From: Ideonella alba
GTDB lineage: Bacteria > Pseudomonadota > Gammaproteobacteria > Burkholderiales > Burkholderiaceae_C
Direction: 5' to 3'
Assembly (NCBI RefSeq): GCF_018069875.1
Contig: NZ_JAGQDF010000002.1
Span: 186,001 to 250,000, forward strand
Length of the DNA: 64,000 nt
In this document: positions 1-13,062 of the stretch, one piece after another
How the letters are laid out: the number at the start of each line of letters is the position of its first letter
Position numbering within the stretch: position 1 is the stretch's first letter
Made by a program: the position numbers and the translations under genes
The notes under the pieces: model-generated
The model's input: only the letters and a program-made list of their open reading frames with translations
The model's database searches: none
Told to the model about the DNA's origin: nothing

Positions 1-64
1 CACGGCCGACGCCGCCTGACACCGCGCCGACCGGCGGAGCGGGTCAGCCGCTCATCGCCTCATC

Positions 65-2296
65 TCAGCGCCGCCGGGTCGCCTTGCGCCGGCTGCTGGT
101 CTTGCCCGAGGCAGCGTCCTGCCGCGGCGAGGTCTTGGACTTGGCCTTGCCCGCGCCAGTACGGCCCGTGGGCGACTGGCGCGCCTTGGCCGCCTTGGTG
201 GCACGCTTTTGCACCCGGTCCTCGGCCTCCACGCGCTCCAGCGGCGCCAGGCGCTCCTTGCCCGTCGGGCGGCCCTTGGCCAGCAGGCGGTCGGACTCGC
301 CCTCGCGCACCATGCGGAAGTCGATGCGCCGGCCGTCCAGGTCGACCCGGCTGACCTGCACCCGCACCCGCGCGCCCACCGCATAGCGCTGGCCGCTGCG
401 CTCGCCGCGCAGTTCCTGGCGCGCCTCGTCGAACCGGAAGTACTCGCTGCCCAGTTCGGTGATGTGGACCAGGCCCTCCACGTACAACGCGTCCAGCGTG
501 ACGAAGACGCCGAAGGTGGTGACCGCGCTGACGGTGCCCGAGTACTCCTCGCCCAGGCGTTCGCGCATGTAGCGGCACTTCAGCCAGGCCTCGACATCGC
601 GCGAGGCCTCGTCGGCACGGCGCTCGTTGGCACTGCAATGCGCCCCCACCTGCTCCCAGCGCTCGAGCTCGGCGGCCTGGCCACGCGGCGGCTTGCCGCC
701 CTTGCGCACCGGCGCGCCCACCAGCTCGCCGGTGCTCAGGTGGTAGCGGCGCGACTGCAGGATGGCCTTGATCACCCGGTGCACCAGCAGGTCCGGATAG
801 CGACGGATGGGGCTGGTGAAGTGGGTGTAGGCCTGGTAGGCCAGGCCGAAGTGGCCGCTGTTGGCCGGCGTGTAGATCGCCTGCTGCATCGAGCGCAGCA
901 GCATGGTGTGGATCTGCTGCGCGTCCGGGCGGTCCTTGGTGGCGGCGGCGATCGCCTGGAACTCGCCCGGCTTGGGGTCATCGCTGACCGACAGGCCCAG
1001 GCCCAGCGCGCGCAGGTAGTTCTGCAGGGTCTGGCGCTTCTCGGGCGTAGGCCCCTCGTGCACGCGGTAGAGCGACGCATGTTCAGCGCCGGCGATGAAG
1101 TCCGCTGCGCAGACGTTGGCGGCCAGCATGGCCTCCTCGATCAGGCGATGCGCCTCGGTGCGGGTGCGCGGCACGATCTTCTCGATGCGGCCGTTGTCGT
1201 CGCAGACGATCTGGGTCTCCGTGGTTTCGAAATCCACCGCACCACGTTGGGCGCGGGCCTTCAGCAGCGCGCGGTAGACATCGAGCAGGTCGAGCAGCTG
1301 CGGCATCAGCGCAGCGCGGCGCGTGGCTTCAGGGCCGCGGCTGTTGAGCAGCGCCGCAGCCACCTCGGTGTAGGTCAGCCGCGCATGCGAGCAGATCACC
1401 GCCGGGTAGAACTGGTAGGCGGTGACCTCGCCCTCGGCGCTGACCAGCATGTCGCAGACCATGCTCAGACGATCCACCTCGGGGTTCAGCGAGCACAGGC
1501 CGTTGGACAGCTTCTCCGGCAGCATCGGGATCACCCGGCGCGGGAAGTAGACCGAGGTGGCGCGCTCGAAGGCATCGTCGTCCAGCGCTTCGCCGGGCTT
1601 GACGTAGTGGCTGACGTCGGCGATGGCCACCAGCAGCCGCCAGCCCTTGCTGGCCTTCTTGCCCTTGCCCTGGACATGCGGTTCGCAGTAGACGGCGTCG
1701 TCGAAGTCGCGCGCGTCCTCCCCGTCGATGGTCACCAGCGGCACATCGCGCAGGTCGACGCGGTGCTTCAGGTCGGCGGCGCGCAGCTTGTCGGGCAAGG
1801 CCGCCGCCTGGGCCAGGGCCTCGGGCGAGAAGCGGTGCGGCACCTCGTACTTGCGCACCGCGATCTCGATCTCCATGCCCGGGTCGTCGATCTCGCCCAG
1901 CACCTCGGCCACGCGGCCCACCGGCTGCGAGTACATCGACGGCGGCTCGGTCAGCTCGACCGACACCACCTGGCCGGCACGCGCATTGGCCGCGGCGTTC
2001 TTCGGGATCAGGATGTCCTGGCCGTAGCGCTTGTCCTCGGGCGCGACGATCCAGCTGCCGCCCTCGTGCAGCAGGCGGCCGATGATCGGCGTCTTGCGCC
2101 GCTCGATGATGTCGACGACACGGCCCTCCGGGCGGCCCTTGCGGTCGAAGCGCAGGATGCGGGCGCGCACGCGGTCGCGGTGCAGCACCGCACGCATCTC
2201 CTGCGGCGAGAGGTACAGATCGGGTTCGCCGTCGTCGCGCTGCACGAAGCCGTGCCCGTCGCGGTGTCCGTTCACCGTGCCTTCAATCTCGGTCAT
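65..2296 (-). CDS. rnr: Ribonuclease R (RNB-family 3'-5' exoribonuclease)
   Basis: A 743-residue processive, hydrolytic 3'-5' exoribonuclease that degrades structured RNA and takes part in rRNA/mRNA quality control in the cytoplasm. Cold-shock/OB domains occupy about residues 1-150. The RNB catalytic domain begins near 180 with DGEDARDFDDA at 191-201, whose Asp191, 197, 199 and 200 match the metal-binding aspartates of RNase II/R. An S1 domain lies at about 575-660, followed by a Lys/Arg-rich tail from about 675. The N-terminal winged-helix domain seen in the E. coli protein (over 800 aa) is absent: the reading frame upstream of this ATG has no further start before a stop codon. The gene is divergent from tRNA-Leu. 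Confidence 0.97.
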   Translation of the reverse strand: MTEIEGTVNGHRDGHGFVQRDDGEPDLYLSPQEMRAVLHRDRVRARILRFDRKGRPEGRVVDIIERRKTPIIGRLLHEGGSWIVAPEDKRYGQDILIPKNAAANARAGQVVSVELTEPPSMYSQPVGRVAEVLGEIDDPGMEIEIAVRKYEVPHRFSPEALAQAAALPDKLRAADLKHRVDLRDVPLVTIDGEDARDFDDAVYCEPHVQGKGKKASKGWRLLVAIADVSHYVKPGEALDDDAFERATSVYFPRRVIPMLPEKLSNGLCSLNPEVDRLSMVCDMLVSAEGEVTAYQFYPAVICSHARLTYTEVAAALLNSRGPEATRRAALMPQLLDLLDVYRALLKARAQRGAVDFETTETQIVCDDNGRIEKIVPRTRTEAHRLIEEAMLAANVCAADFIAGAEHASLYRVHEGPTPEKRQTLQNYLRALGLGLSVSDDPKPGEFQAIAAATKDRPDAQQIHTMLLRSMQQAIYTPANSGHFGLAYQAYTHFTSPIRRYPDLLVHRVIKAILQSRRYHLSTGELVGAPVRKGGKPPRGQAAELERWEQVGAHCSANERRADEASRDVEAWLKCRYMRERLGEEYSGTVSAVTTFGVFVTLDALYVEGLVHITELGSEYFRFDEARQELRGERSGQRYAVGARVRVQVSRVDLDGRRIDFRMVREGESDRLLAKGRPTGKERLAPLERVEAEDRVQKRATKAAKARQSPTGRTGAGKAKSKTSPRQDAASGKTSSRRKATRRR

Positions 2297-2322
2297 GGTG
2301 ACGCCCGGCAGCTTGTCGCTGC

Positions 2323-2352
2323 TTGAAATGATCTTTGTCTTGATGGTATAGT
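2323..2352 (+). promoter_or_regulatory. Sigma70 promoter of first tRNA-Leu(CAG)
   Basis: A -35 box TTGAAA (2323-2328) and a -10 box TATAGT (2347-2352) are separated by 18 bp, pointing toward the tRNA that begins at 2409. Both hexamers are close to the sigma70 consensus. Confidence 0.75.
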
Positions 2353-2408
2353 CCTATCTTTCGCTGATACGCGATGTTCTCACCAAAGAGCGTTGCCGTC
2401 TCGACGAA

Positions 2409-2493
<85 letters not shown>

Positions 2494-2500
2494 AGCATAC

Positions 2501-2531
2501 AAAGGCCAGCATGCACATGCTGGCCTTTTTT
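2501..2531 (+). terminator. Intrinsic terminator of tRNA-Leu copy 1
   Basis: Stem GGCCAGCAT/ATGCTGGCC with loop GCAC, followed by six T. It lies 8 nt after the tRNA CCA. Confidence 0.93.
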
Positions 2532-2652
2532 GCTTGGAGGCCAGGAAGCAAGGCCCACTGCGGGCCTTGCGCGAGGACGAGAAAGGCCGGGCATGCAGGC
2601 CCGGCCGGGGTCGCGCCCATGTGACCGAGTCCTCTCCTGGGCACCAAGCATA

Positions 2653-2684
2653 CAAAAGGCCAGCACGAGAGTGCTGGCCTTTTT
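2653..2684 (+). terminator. Second terminator in repeat array 1
   Basis: Stem GGCCAGCAC/GTGCTGGCC with loop GAGA, then five T. Relative to the first hairpin a T-A pair has become C-G, a compensatory change that keeps the stem. Confidence 0.9.
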
Positions 2685-2732
2685 GCATGGGCGCGACGCT
2701 GGTCGCGGTGCCGCTCGAAAAGTGGATGCGCG

Positions 2733-2762
2733 TTTCAAGTCGCTTGAAATCCATGCTATAGT
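2733..2762 (+). promoter_or_regulatory. Probable promoter of second tRNA-Leu(CAG)
   Basis: A -10 box TATAGT (2757-2762), identical to that of the first copy, has only a poor -35 match (TTCAAG, 2734-2739, 17-bp spacing). The tRNA starts about 40 bp downstream. Confidence 0.5.
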
Positions 2763-2802
2763 TCAAGGCTCTGCTGATGACGAAAGTCTTCAACGCAGAC
2801 AT

Positions 2803-2887
<85 letters not shown>

Positions 2888-2894
2888 AGCATGC

Positions 2895-2925
2895 AAAGGC
2901 CAGCACGGAAGTGCTGGCCTTTTTT
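2895..2925 (+). terminator. Intrinsic terminator of tRNA-Leu copy 2
   Basis: Stem GGCCAGCAC/GTGCTGGCC, loop GGAA, then six T. Confidence 0.93.
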
Positions 2926-3047
2926 GCTTGGGGGCCAGGAAGCAAGGCCCACTGCGGGCCTTGCGCGAGGACGAGAAAGGCCGGGCATGCAAGCCCGGCC
3001 GGGGTCGCGCCCGTGTGACCGAGTCCTCTCCTGGGCACCAAGCATGC

Positions 3048-3078
3048 AAAGGCCAGCACGGAAGTGCTGGCCTTTTTT
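3048..3078 (+). terminator. Second terminator in repeat array 2
   Basis: Same hairpin and T run as at 2895-2925, one 153-bp unit later. Confidence 0.9.
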
Positions 3079-3200
3079 GCTTGGGGGACAGGAAGCAAGG
3101 CCCACTGCGGGCCTTGCGCGAGGACGAGAAAGGCCGGGCATGCAGGCCCGGCCGGGGTCGCGCCCGTGTGACCGAGTCCTCTCCTGGGCACCAGGCATGC

Positions 3201-3231
3201 AAAGGCCAGCACGGAAGTGCTGGCCTTTTTT
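3201..3231 (+). terminator. Third terminator in repeat array 2
   Basis: Same hairpin and T run, closing the array. Confidence 0.9.
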
Positions 3232-3280
3232 GCTTCCGGTGCGACCGACCGCAGGCCGATCGCGGCGGTGCCATGACGAA

Positions 3281-3298
3281 GGGGCCCGCAGGCCCCTT
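3281..3298 (-). terminator. Possible terminator of the purA/phosphoribosyltransferase operon
   Basis: Palindrome GGGGCC-CGCA-GGCCCC with short T-rich flanks, lying just past the stop codon of the phosphoribosyltransferase gene. The weak T tract makes it a tentative call. Confidence 0.45.
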
Positions 3299-3310
3299 CT
3301 CGTTGATGCT

Positions 3311-3832
3311 TCAGACCGACAGCTTCTTGGCCAGGCCCTCGGGACGCAGTGCGTCGTACTCCTCGAAGGGTTGGTGGATCCAGGGGCTGGTGGCCAGCGC
3401 CTCGACGTAGTAGTCGGGCGTGTAGCTCGACACCGCCTTGGTCCAGATCACCGCCGAGCGCAGTTCGGTGATGGCCGGCATGCCACGCAGGCGGTCAACC
3501 ACCGCCTTGAGGGTGACGCCCGAGTCGGCCAGGTCGTCCACCAGCAGCACGCGGCCGGCCAGTTCGCCCTTGGGCATGGTGATGTACTTGGCCATGTCCA
3601 GGCGGCCCTGGATCGTGCCCGCCTCGGCGCGGTAGCTGCTGGTGCTCATGATCGCCAGCGGCTTGTCGAACACGCGCGACAGGATGTCGCCGGGGCGCAT
3701 GCCGCCGCGGGCGAGGCACAGGATCTGATCGAAGGCCCAGCCGCTGTTGTGGATCTTGAGCGCCAGGCGCTCGGTCAGCAGGTGGTACTCGTCCCAGGAC
3801 ACGTACAGGTGCTTGCCGTCGTCGGTGAGCAT
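3311..3832 (-). CDS. Purine phosphoribosyltransferase-like protein
   Basis: A 173-residue type I phosphoribosyltransferase (hypoxanthine/xanthine-guanine PRT-like), expected to convert a purine base plus PRPP to a nucleotide in salvage. The PRPP-binding loop VLLVDDLADSGVTL lies at residues 95-108, and an ARGGMRPGD loop near 41-49 follows the fold's first strand. It sits 38 bp downstream of purA and is probably co-transcribed, which supports a purine role. The start at 3832 is chosen because the frame further upstream only overlaps purA. The exact base used (hypoxanthine, guanine or xanthine) cannot be told from the sequence. Confidence 0.9.
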   Translation of the reverse strand: MLTDDGKHLYVSWDEYHLLTERLALKIHNSGWAFDQILCLARGGMRPGDILSRVFDKPLAIMSTSSYRAEAGTIQGRLDMAKYITMPKGELAGRVLLVDDLADSGVTLKAVVDRLRGMPAITELRSAVIWTKAVSSYTPDYYVEALATSPWIHQPFEEYDALRPEGLAKKLSV

Positions 3833-3870
3833 GGGGTCTCCAGCGTGGTCGGTTGGTGGGGAGGTGCCGC

Positions 3871-6467
<2,597 letters not shown>

Positions 6468-6569
6468 GAAACGGCGACCGGGTTAAAAACGGCATTGTAC
6501 CCGCGTCGCCCGGGCCCGGCGCCAGCCAAGGCGCCTGTTCACACGACCGGAAGGGATTGCGAACAGGCC

Positions 6570-6776
6570 CTAGCTGCTCAGCCAGAGCACCAGCGCCCCG
6601 ATCGCGATGCTGGCCAGACCGATGAAGCGGATCTGGCCATCCTGCATCGCCAGCACGCGCCGGAAGACCTCGCGCCAGCCCTGCGGGTGCAGAAGCGGCA
6701 TCAGGCCCTCGAGCACCAGCATCAGGCCCAGCGCGGGCCACAGCCAGTCGGTCCAGCTGCCGCCGTCGGGCGTCAT
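6570..6776 (-). CDS. yjeT: DUF2065 (YjeT family) small inner-membrane protein
   Basis: A 68-residue protein with two hydrophobic segments (about residues 11-28 and 49-66) joined by a short polar loop containing HPQGWREVFRR, typical of the DUF2065/YjeT family. Its ATG overlaps the hflC stop codon (ATGA), so it is translationally coupled. E. coli has yjeT in the same place between hflC and purA. The molecular role is unknown; context suggests a link to the HflKC complex. Confidence 0.88.
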   Translation of the reverse strand: MTPDGGSWTDWLWPALGLMLVLEGLMPLLHPQGWREVFRRVLAMQDGQIRFIGLASIAIGALVLWLSS

Positions 6777-7666
6777 TTGCGCGGCGCCGCCGGTGCTGCG
6801 GCGCCGGTGCCGCGCATCGCCTTGAAGAACTCGCTGCCCGGATCGACCACCATCACGTCGGACTTGTTGCGCCAGCTGGCGCGGTAGGCCTCGAGGCTGC
6901 GGTAGAACTGGGCGAACTGCGGGTCGCGCCCGAAGGCGTCGGCATAGAGTGCAGACGCCTTGGCGTCGCCTTCGCCCTTGATCTTCTGGGCGTCACGGTA
7001 GGCCTCGGCGAGGATCACCTCGCGCTGGCGGTCAGCGTCGGCGCGGATCTTCTCGCCCTCGGCCTGGCCGGTCGAGCGCAGCTCGTTGGCCACCTGCTTG
7101 CGCTCGGACTCCATGCGGCGGTAGACGGCGTCGGTGATGTTGGCGACGAAGTCGACCCGCTTGATGCGCACATCGACGATCTCGATGCCGAAGCTCTTGG
7201 CCTCGTCACCCAGGCGCTGGCGCACATCGTTCATGATCTTCTCGCGCTCGCCGGCCAGCACGCCGCCGACAGTGCGCTTGGTGATCTCCTCGTTGAACGC
7301 GGCCTGCACCACCGGGCCCAGCCGGGCCTCCAGGTTGCGCAGGTCGGGGCCGCTGTTGCGGATGAACTGGCGCGGATCGGCGATCCGCCACTTCACCAGC
7401 CAGTCGATGACCAGGCTCTTCTTCTCGGCGGTGAAGATCGGACGGCTCTCGGGGCTGTCCAGGGTCTGGATGCGGCGGTCGAGGAAGACCACGTTCTGGA
7501 ACGGCGGCGGCAGCTTCCACTGCAGCCCCGGCTCGGCGATGACTTCCTTGATCTCGCCCAGCGCGTAGATCACGGCGACCTTGCGCTGGTCGACGACGAA
7601 CAGGGTGGAGGCGGCGAGCATCAGAAGGACGAGGCCCGCGGCGACGATACTGGCGATTCGGTTCAT
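6773..7666 (-). CDS. hflC: HflC, SPFH-domain modulator of FtsH
   Basis: A 297-residue SPFH/prohibitin-family membrane protein that with HflK forms a large periplasm-facing assembly around the FtsH protease. An N-terminal transmembrane anchor (about residues 5-25) is followed by the SPFH domain and a charged coiled-coil region rich in Gln, Arg and Glu. The C-terminus carries an Ala/Pro tail. The gene lies 24 bp downstream of hflK and overlaps yjeT by 4 bp. Confidence 0.97.
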   Translation of the reverse strand: MNRIASIVAAGLVLLMLAASTLFVVDQRKVAVIYALGEIKEVIAEPGLQWKLPPPFQNVVFLDRRIQTLDSPESRPIFTAEKKSLVIDWLVKWRIADPRQFIRNSGPDLRNLEARLGPVVQAAFNEEITKRTVGGVLAGEREKIMNDVRQRLGDEAKSFGIEIVDVRIKRVDFVANITDAVYRRMESERKQVANELRSTGQAEGEKIRADADRQREVILAEAYRDAQKIKGEGDAKASALYADAFGRDPQFAQFYRSLEAYRASWRNKSDVMVVDPGSEFFKAMRGTGAAAPAAPRK

Positions 7667-7690
7667 GGTGTGTCCCTGTGGCAGTCCGGA

Positions 7691-8965
7691 TCAGCGGCCT
7701 TCACGGTCGCGGCTGCGGGCGTTGTCGCGGTTGCGCACATCCACGGTGGTGCTCTCGGTGGCGGCCGGTGCAGGCTGGGCCGCCGGGGCGGTGGCCGCCG
7801 CGGCGGCCGGAGCGCTCTGCTGGACCAGCTTGTCCAGCGGCAGGTACAGCAGGTTCGAGCCGCTGCGGCTGTCGGTCATCACCTTGGTGACGTTGCTGTA
7901 GACCTCGCGCATGGTGTCGATGTAGAGGCGGTCGCGGGTCACGGCCGGCGCCTTCTGGTACTCGGTGTAGACCGAGTTGAAGCGCTGCGCATCACCCTCG
8001 GCCTGCGCCACCACCCTGCCCTTGTAGCCTTCGGCCTCCTGACGCAGGCGTGCGGCCGTGCCCTGGGCCTTGGGGATGACGTCGCTGGCGTAGGCCTGGC
8101 CTTCGTTCTTGAAGCGGTCGCGGTCGGCGCCGGCCTTGACGGCATCGTCGAAGGCGGTCTGCACCTGGTCGGGCACCTGCACGTTCTGCAGGTTGACGTT
8201 GGCGATCGCCACGCCGGCGTTGAGGCGGTCGAGTTGCTGCTGGATCGACTTGACGAGGTCGGCGGCGATCGCGTCGCGGCGCTCGTAGAGCACCGAGTCG
8301 ACCTTGCTGCGGCCGACGATCTCGCGCACCGCCGATTCAGCGGCCTGGGCCACGGCCTCTTCGGTGCTGGCGTTCTCGAACAGGAAGGCGCGCGCGTCCT
8401 TCAACCGGTACTGCACGGTGAAGCGGATGTCGACGATGTTCTCGTCCTGGGTGAGCATCGACGAGTCGCGCAGGCCGGTGGCGGGCACGGTGGAGGTGCG
8501 GCCGATCTCGACCGAGCGCAGCTGCGTGACACGCACCGTCTCGTGCGACTGGATCGGGTAGGGCAGGCGCCACTGGATGCCGGCGCCGGCCGTGCTGCTG
8601 TAGCGGCCGAAGGTGGTGACCACCGCCTGCTCGCCTTCCTGCACGATGAACACGCCGCTGCCGGCCCAGATCAGCGCCACCACGCCGGCGATCAGGCCGA
8701 CGCCGACACCGGCACCCTTCATGTCGGGCGAGAAGTTGGGCGGATCCTCGGGCGGCTGGGCGCCACCGCCCTTGCCACTGAACAGGCCCGAGAGCTTGCG
8801 GTTGAAGTCGCGCCAGAGCTCGTCGAGGTCCGGCGGGCCGTCGTTGCGGCCATTGCTCAGCAGGCGCCAGCCCTTGGCCAGCCCAGCGGCCAGGCGTGCG
8901 CGCAGGGGGTGTCGCCGCGGTGCTGCCGACGCGCTCATTCGCTCGGTGTGCAGGGGCTCATCCAT
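7691..8965 (-). CDS. hflK: HflK, SPFH-domain modulator of FtsH
   Basis: A 424-residue partner of HflC. A cytosolic N-terminal part with a Gly/Pro-rich stretch precedes a transmembrane segment at about residues 87-108. The SPFH domain (VQEGEQAVVTTFGRY onward) and a coiled coil follow, and the tail is Ala/Pro-rich. It begins 14 bp after the hflX stop codon, giving the order hfq-hflX-hflK-hflC seen widely in proteobacteria. Confidence 0.97.
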   Translation of the reverse strand: MDEPLHTERMSASAAPRRHPLRARLAAGLAKGWRLLSNGRNDGPPDLDELWRDFNRKLSGLFSGKGGGAQPPEDPPNFSPDMKGAGVGVGLIAGVVALIWAGSGVFIVQEGEQAVVTTFGRYSSTAGAGIQWRLPYPIQSHETVRVTQLRSVEIGRTSTVPATGLRDSSMLTQDENIVDIRFTVQYRLKDARAFLFENASTEEAVAQAAESAVREIVGRSKVDSVLYERRDAIAADLVKSIQQQLDRLNAGVAIANVNLQNVQVPDQVQTAFDDAVKAGADRDRFKNEGQAYASDVIPKAQGTAARLRQEAEGYKGRVVAQAEGDAQRFNSVYTEYQKAPAVTRDRLYIDTMREVYSNVTKVMTDSRSGSNLLYLPLDKLVQQSAPAAAAATAPAAQPAPAATESTTVDVRNRDNARSRDREGR

Positions 8966-8979
8966 GGTGATTGTTGTCT

Positions 8980-10185
<1,206 letters not shown>

Positions 10186-10255
10186 GGCGCGCTCGGGTGG
10201 GAGGGGTCGGCGAGCGGCGCGGCCGGTTGGCCGGCGCCGGCCCTGTTCAGCGGGC

Positions 10256-10498
10256 TCAGTGGGCGTCGCCCTGATCGGCCGGGTGGAAATTGACGGCCCG
10301 GCCCGGCACGACGGTGGAGATGGCGTGCTTGTAGACCATCTGGGTCACGGTGTTGCGCAGCAGCACCACGTACTGGTCGAAGGACTCGATGTGGCCCTGC
10401 AGCTTGATGCCGTTGACCAGGTAGATCGAGACCGGAACATGCTCCTTGCGCAGCAGGTTCAGGAACGGGTCTTGTAGAAGTTGCCCTTTGTTGCTCAC
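10256..10498 (-). CDS. hfq: RNA chaperone Hfq
   Basis: An 80-residue Sm-like hexameric RNA chaperone that promotes sRNA-mRNA pairing. Proximal-face residues Gln9 and Asp10 and the YKH motif at 56-58 are present. The start is GTG at 10498, preceded by GGAG eight nt upstream. This gives the family N-terminus beginning [11 protein letters not shown]; an ATG further upstream would add 16 non-conserved residues. The short C-terminal tail is typical of betaproteobacteria. Confidence 0.97.
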   Translation of the reverse strand: MSNKGQLLQDPFLNLLRKEHVPVSIYLVNGIKLQGHIESFDQYVVLLRNTVTQMVYKHAISTVVPGRAVNFHPADQGDAH

Positions 10499-10595
10499 GA
10501 TATTGGCTCCGTGTTGGAAGAAGTTGGAAAGCTGGCACCTTATCACAGGGCGACAGACCCTGTCGGAGCATCCGGCCCGGGGAAGGTTCCCGGCC

Positions 10596-11933
10596 TCAGG
10601 CGCTCTTGTCGGTGAAGGGGTTGGTGGAGTGCTTCATGTCGATGCGCAGGGGCGTACCGACCAGCTTGAAGTGGGCGCGAAAGCGCGCTTCGAGGAAGCG
10701 CTTGTAGGCGTCGGTGACGTGCTCCAGCGCGTTGCCGTGGATCACGATCACCGGCGGGTTCATGCCGCCCTGGTGGGCATAGCGCAGCTTGGGCCGGCTG
10801 GTGCCCGCGCGCTTGGGCGCCTGGTGCTCCACCGCCTCGTGCAGCAGGCGCGTCAGCACCGGCGTGGGCATCTTGCAGTGGGCCGAGGCGTGGGCATCGG
10901 CAATCGCCTTCCACAGCGGGCCCAGGCCCTGGCGGCGGATGGCCGAGATGTGCAGGATCGGCGCGAACTTCAGGAAGGCCAGGCGCGTCTCCACCGAGCG
11001 GGCCAGTTGCTCGCGCTGGTAGGCATCCACCGCGTCCCACTTGTTGATCGCAATGACGACGGCGCGGCCCGACTCCAGCACATAGCCGGCGATGTGCGCG
11101 TCCTGCTCGCTGACGCCCTGGGTGGCGTCGACCATCAGCACGACCACGCTGGCGTCGGCGATGGCCTGCAGTGTCTTGACCACCGAGAACTTCTCGATCG
11201 CCTCGAAGACCTTGCCTTTGCGGCGCAGGCCGGCGGTGTCGATCAGCTCGTAGCGACGGCCGTCGCGCTCCAGCGGCACGCGGATCGCGTCGCGCGTGGT
11301 GCCGGGCATGTCGAAGGCGATCAGGCGCTCCTCGCCCAGCCAGGTGTTGATCAGCGTGGATTTGCCCACGTTGGGCCGTCCGGCCACGGCCAGACGGATC
11401 GGTTTGTCGGCCTCGTCCTCGTCGTCGGCGTCGTCGTCTTCCGGGATGTCCTCGAGGGCGGCCTCCAGCAGGCTGCGGATGCCCTGGCCGTGCGCCGCCG
11501 ACACCGGGTGCGGCTCGCCCAGCCCCAGTTCATGGAACTCGGCCAGCAGCGGCGATTCCTGCATGCCCTCGGCCTTGTTCACCGCCAGCAGCACACGCTT
11601 GTTGGCCTGGCGCAGGTAGCGGGCGATGTCGGCGTCCTGGGCCGACAGGCCCGAGCGCAGGTCGGTGACGAAGATCACCACGTCGGCCTCGGCCACGGCC
11701 TGCCGGGTCTGGCGGGCCATTTCCTTGACGATGCCGGTGGTGCTGTCGGGCTCGAAGCCGCCGGTGTCGACCACGATGAAATGGCGCGAACCCAGCCGCC
11801 CGTCGCCATAGTGGCGGTCACGGGTCAGGCCGGCGAAGTCGGCGACGATCGCGTCGCGGCTCTTCGTCAGGCGGTTGAACAGCGTGGACTTGCCCACATT
11901 CGGGCGGCCCACCAGCGCGAGAACAGGTTTCAC
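10596..11933 (-). CDS. der: GTPase Der (EngA), 50S ribosome assembly
   Basis: A 445-residue protein with two tandem G domains (GRPNVGKS at 9-16 and again near 185) and a C-terminal KH-like domain, acting in 50S subunit maturation. An acidic linker rich in Asp/Glu separates the G domains. The start is GTG at 11933, which gives the conserved [17 protein letters not shown]-terminus. It is only 4 bp from the bamB stop, so the two are translationally coupled. Confidence 0.97.
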   Translation of the reverse strand: MKPVLALVGRPNVGKSTLFNRLTKSRDAIVADFAGLTRDRHYGDGRLGSRHFIVVDTGGFEPDSTTGIVKEMARQTRQAVAEADVVIFVTDLRSGLSAQDADIARYLRQANKRVLLAVNKAEGMQESPLLAEFHELGLGEPHPVSAAHGQGIRSLLEAALEDIPEDDDADDEDEADKPIRLAVAGRPNVGKSTLINTWLGEERLIAFDMPGTTRDAIRVPLERDGRRYELIDTAGLRRKGKVFEAIEKFSVVKTLQAIADASVVVLMVDATQGVSEQDAHIAGYVLESGRAVVIAINKWDAVDAYQREQLARSVETRLAFLKFAPILHISAIRRQGLGPLWKAIADAHASAHCKMPTPVLTRLLHEAVEHQAPKRAGTSRPKLRYAHQGGMNPPVIVIHGNALEHVTDAYKRFLEARFRAHFKLVGTPLRIDMKHSTNPFTDKSA

Positions 11934-11937
11934 GGCC

Positions 11938-13062
11938 TCATTCCGGCCGGAAGGCGAAAACCCCGCCCTTGGCGGTGACCGCGAGCAGGTTGGTGTCGGA
12001 GAGCACCAGCGGCGCGGCGATGCGCGCGCCATCGGTGGGCAGGCGCAGCAGCGGCGCGCCGGTGTCCTTGGCCAGGAAATGCAGCTGGCCTTCGAAGTCG
12101 CCGAAGACCACCGCCGGGCCGGCCACCACCGGCGCGCTCAGGCCGCGGTTGAGCAGCAGCTCAGACGTCCAGGCCAGACCGCCACCGGCGCGCTGACGCG
12201 CGGTGACACGGTCGCTGGCATCCGCGCCGACGACGATGCTGGCGTCGCCGCCGATCGCCTTCTGGCCGCCCCCGTTCTGCGACCACTGCAGCGAGCGGGT
12301 GGCCGCGTTGACGCAGCCCACCGCGTTCTGGAAGGCGCGCACGCAGAAGCTGTCGCCCACGCGCGAGGCCGGTCCGGCCAGGTCGGCCAGGCGCTCGACC
12401 TCGTTGGTGCCGCGCGGGCTGGTGACGGCCACTTCCCAGCGCAGACTGCCCTTGAGCGGGTCCAGCGCCACCAGGCGGGCGCCCTGCCCCACCAGCAAGG
12501 TGTCCTGCCAGGCCGCCAGCAGGCCCGGGTGGGCCAGCATCAGCGGGTCGCCCGGGCGGCGGAAGGTCCACAGGCGGCGGCCATCCAGCGCGTCGAAGGC
12601 ATGCACCGCGCGGTCCACGCCCAGCACGAAGACGCGCTCACCCGCCACCAGCGGCGGCGTGACCACGCCCGCCTCCAGCGGCACGCTCCAGCGTTGGGCG
12701 CCGCCGTCCAGCAGCACCAGCTGCTGGTCGCGCGTGGCCACGGCGGCGAACCGTCCATCGCTGCCGACGCCGGCCGACAGGCGGGCGCCGACCTGGGCAC
12801 GCCACAGCTCACGCCCGGTGGCAGCGTCCAGCGCCGCCACGGTGCCGTCATCCGAGGCCACCACGAACTGGCCCGCGCGCACCGCCACCTGCAGCGGGAA
12901 GCTGACGCTGCCGATCTGCGTCGACCAGACCTGGCGGCCGGCGATCGTGGGCGTGATCGGCTGCAGCGCCGCCGGTGTCGGCTTGTCGGCCGAGCAGGCC
13001 GCCAGCCACAGGGCCAGCGCCGGGGCCGCCAGGCGGGCGGCACGCGTCCACATCGCGCTCAT
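11938..13062 (-). CDS. bamB: Outer-membrane assembly lipoprotein BamB
   Basis: A 374-residue PQQ-like beta-propeller lipoprotein of the BAM complex, which inserts beta-barrel proteins into the outer membrane. The signal peptide ends in a lipobox LAAC with acylated Cys23. Repeated W-containing blades ([41 protein letters not shown]) form the propeller. The gene overlaps yfgM by 4 bp and precedes der, the conserved yfgM-bamB-der order. Confidence 0.96.
   Translation of the reverse strand: MSAMWTRAARLAAPALALWLAACSADKPTPAALQPITPTIAGRQVWSTQIGSVSFPLQVAVRAGQFVVASDDGTVAALDAATGRELWRAQVGARLSAGVGSDGRFAAVATRDQQLVLLDGGAQRWSVPLEAGVVTPPLVAGERVFVLGVDRAVHAFDALDGRRLWTFRRPGDPLMLAHPGLLAAWQDTLLVGQGARLVALDPLKGSLRWEVAVTSPRGTNEVERLADLAGPASRVGDSFCVRAFQNAVGCVNAATRSLQWSQNGGGQKAIGGDASIVVGADASDRVTARQRAGGGLAWTSELLLNRGLSAPVVAGPAVVFGDFEGQLHFLAKDTGAPLLRLPTDGARIAAPLVLSDTNLLAVTAKGGVFAFRPE

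Noticed and set aside
209-2326. Long open frame of about 700 codons on the plus strand opposite rnr
   Set aside because: Shadow of rnr created by high GC and strong third-position bias; the composition is Ala/Gln/Arg/His-rich with no domain, and rnr on the other strand is intact and conserved.
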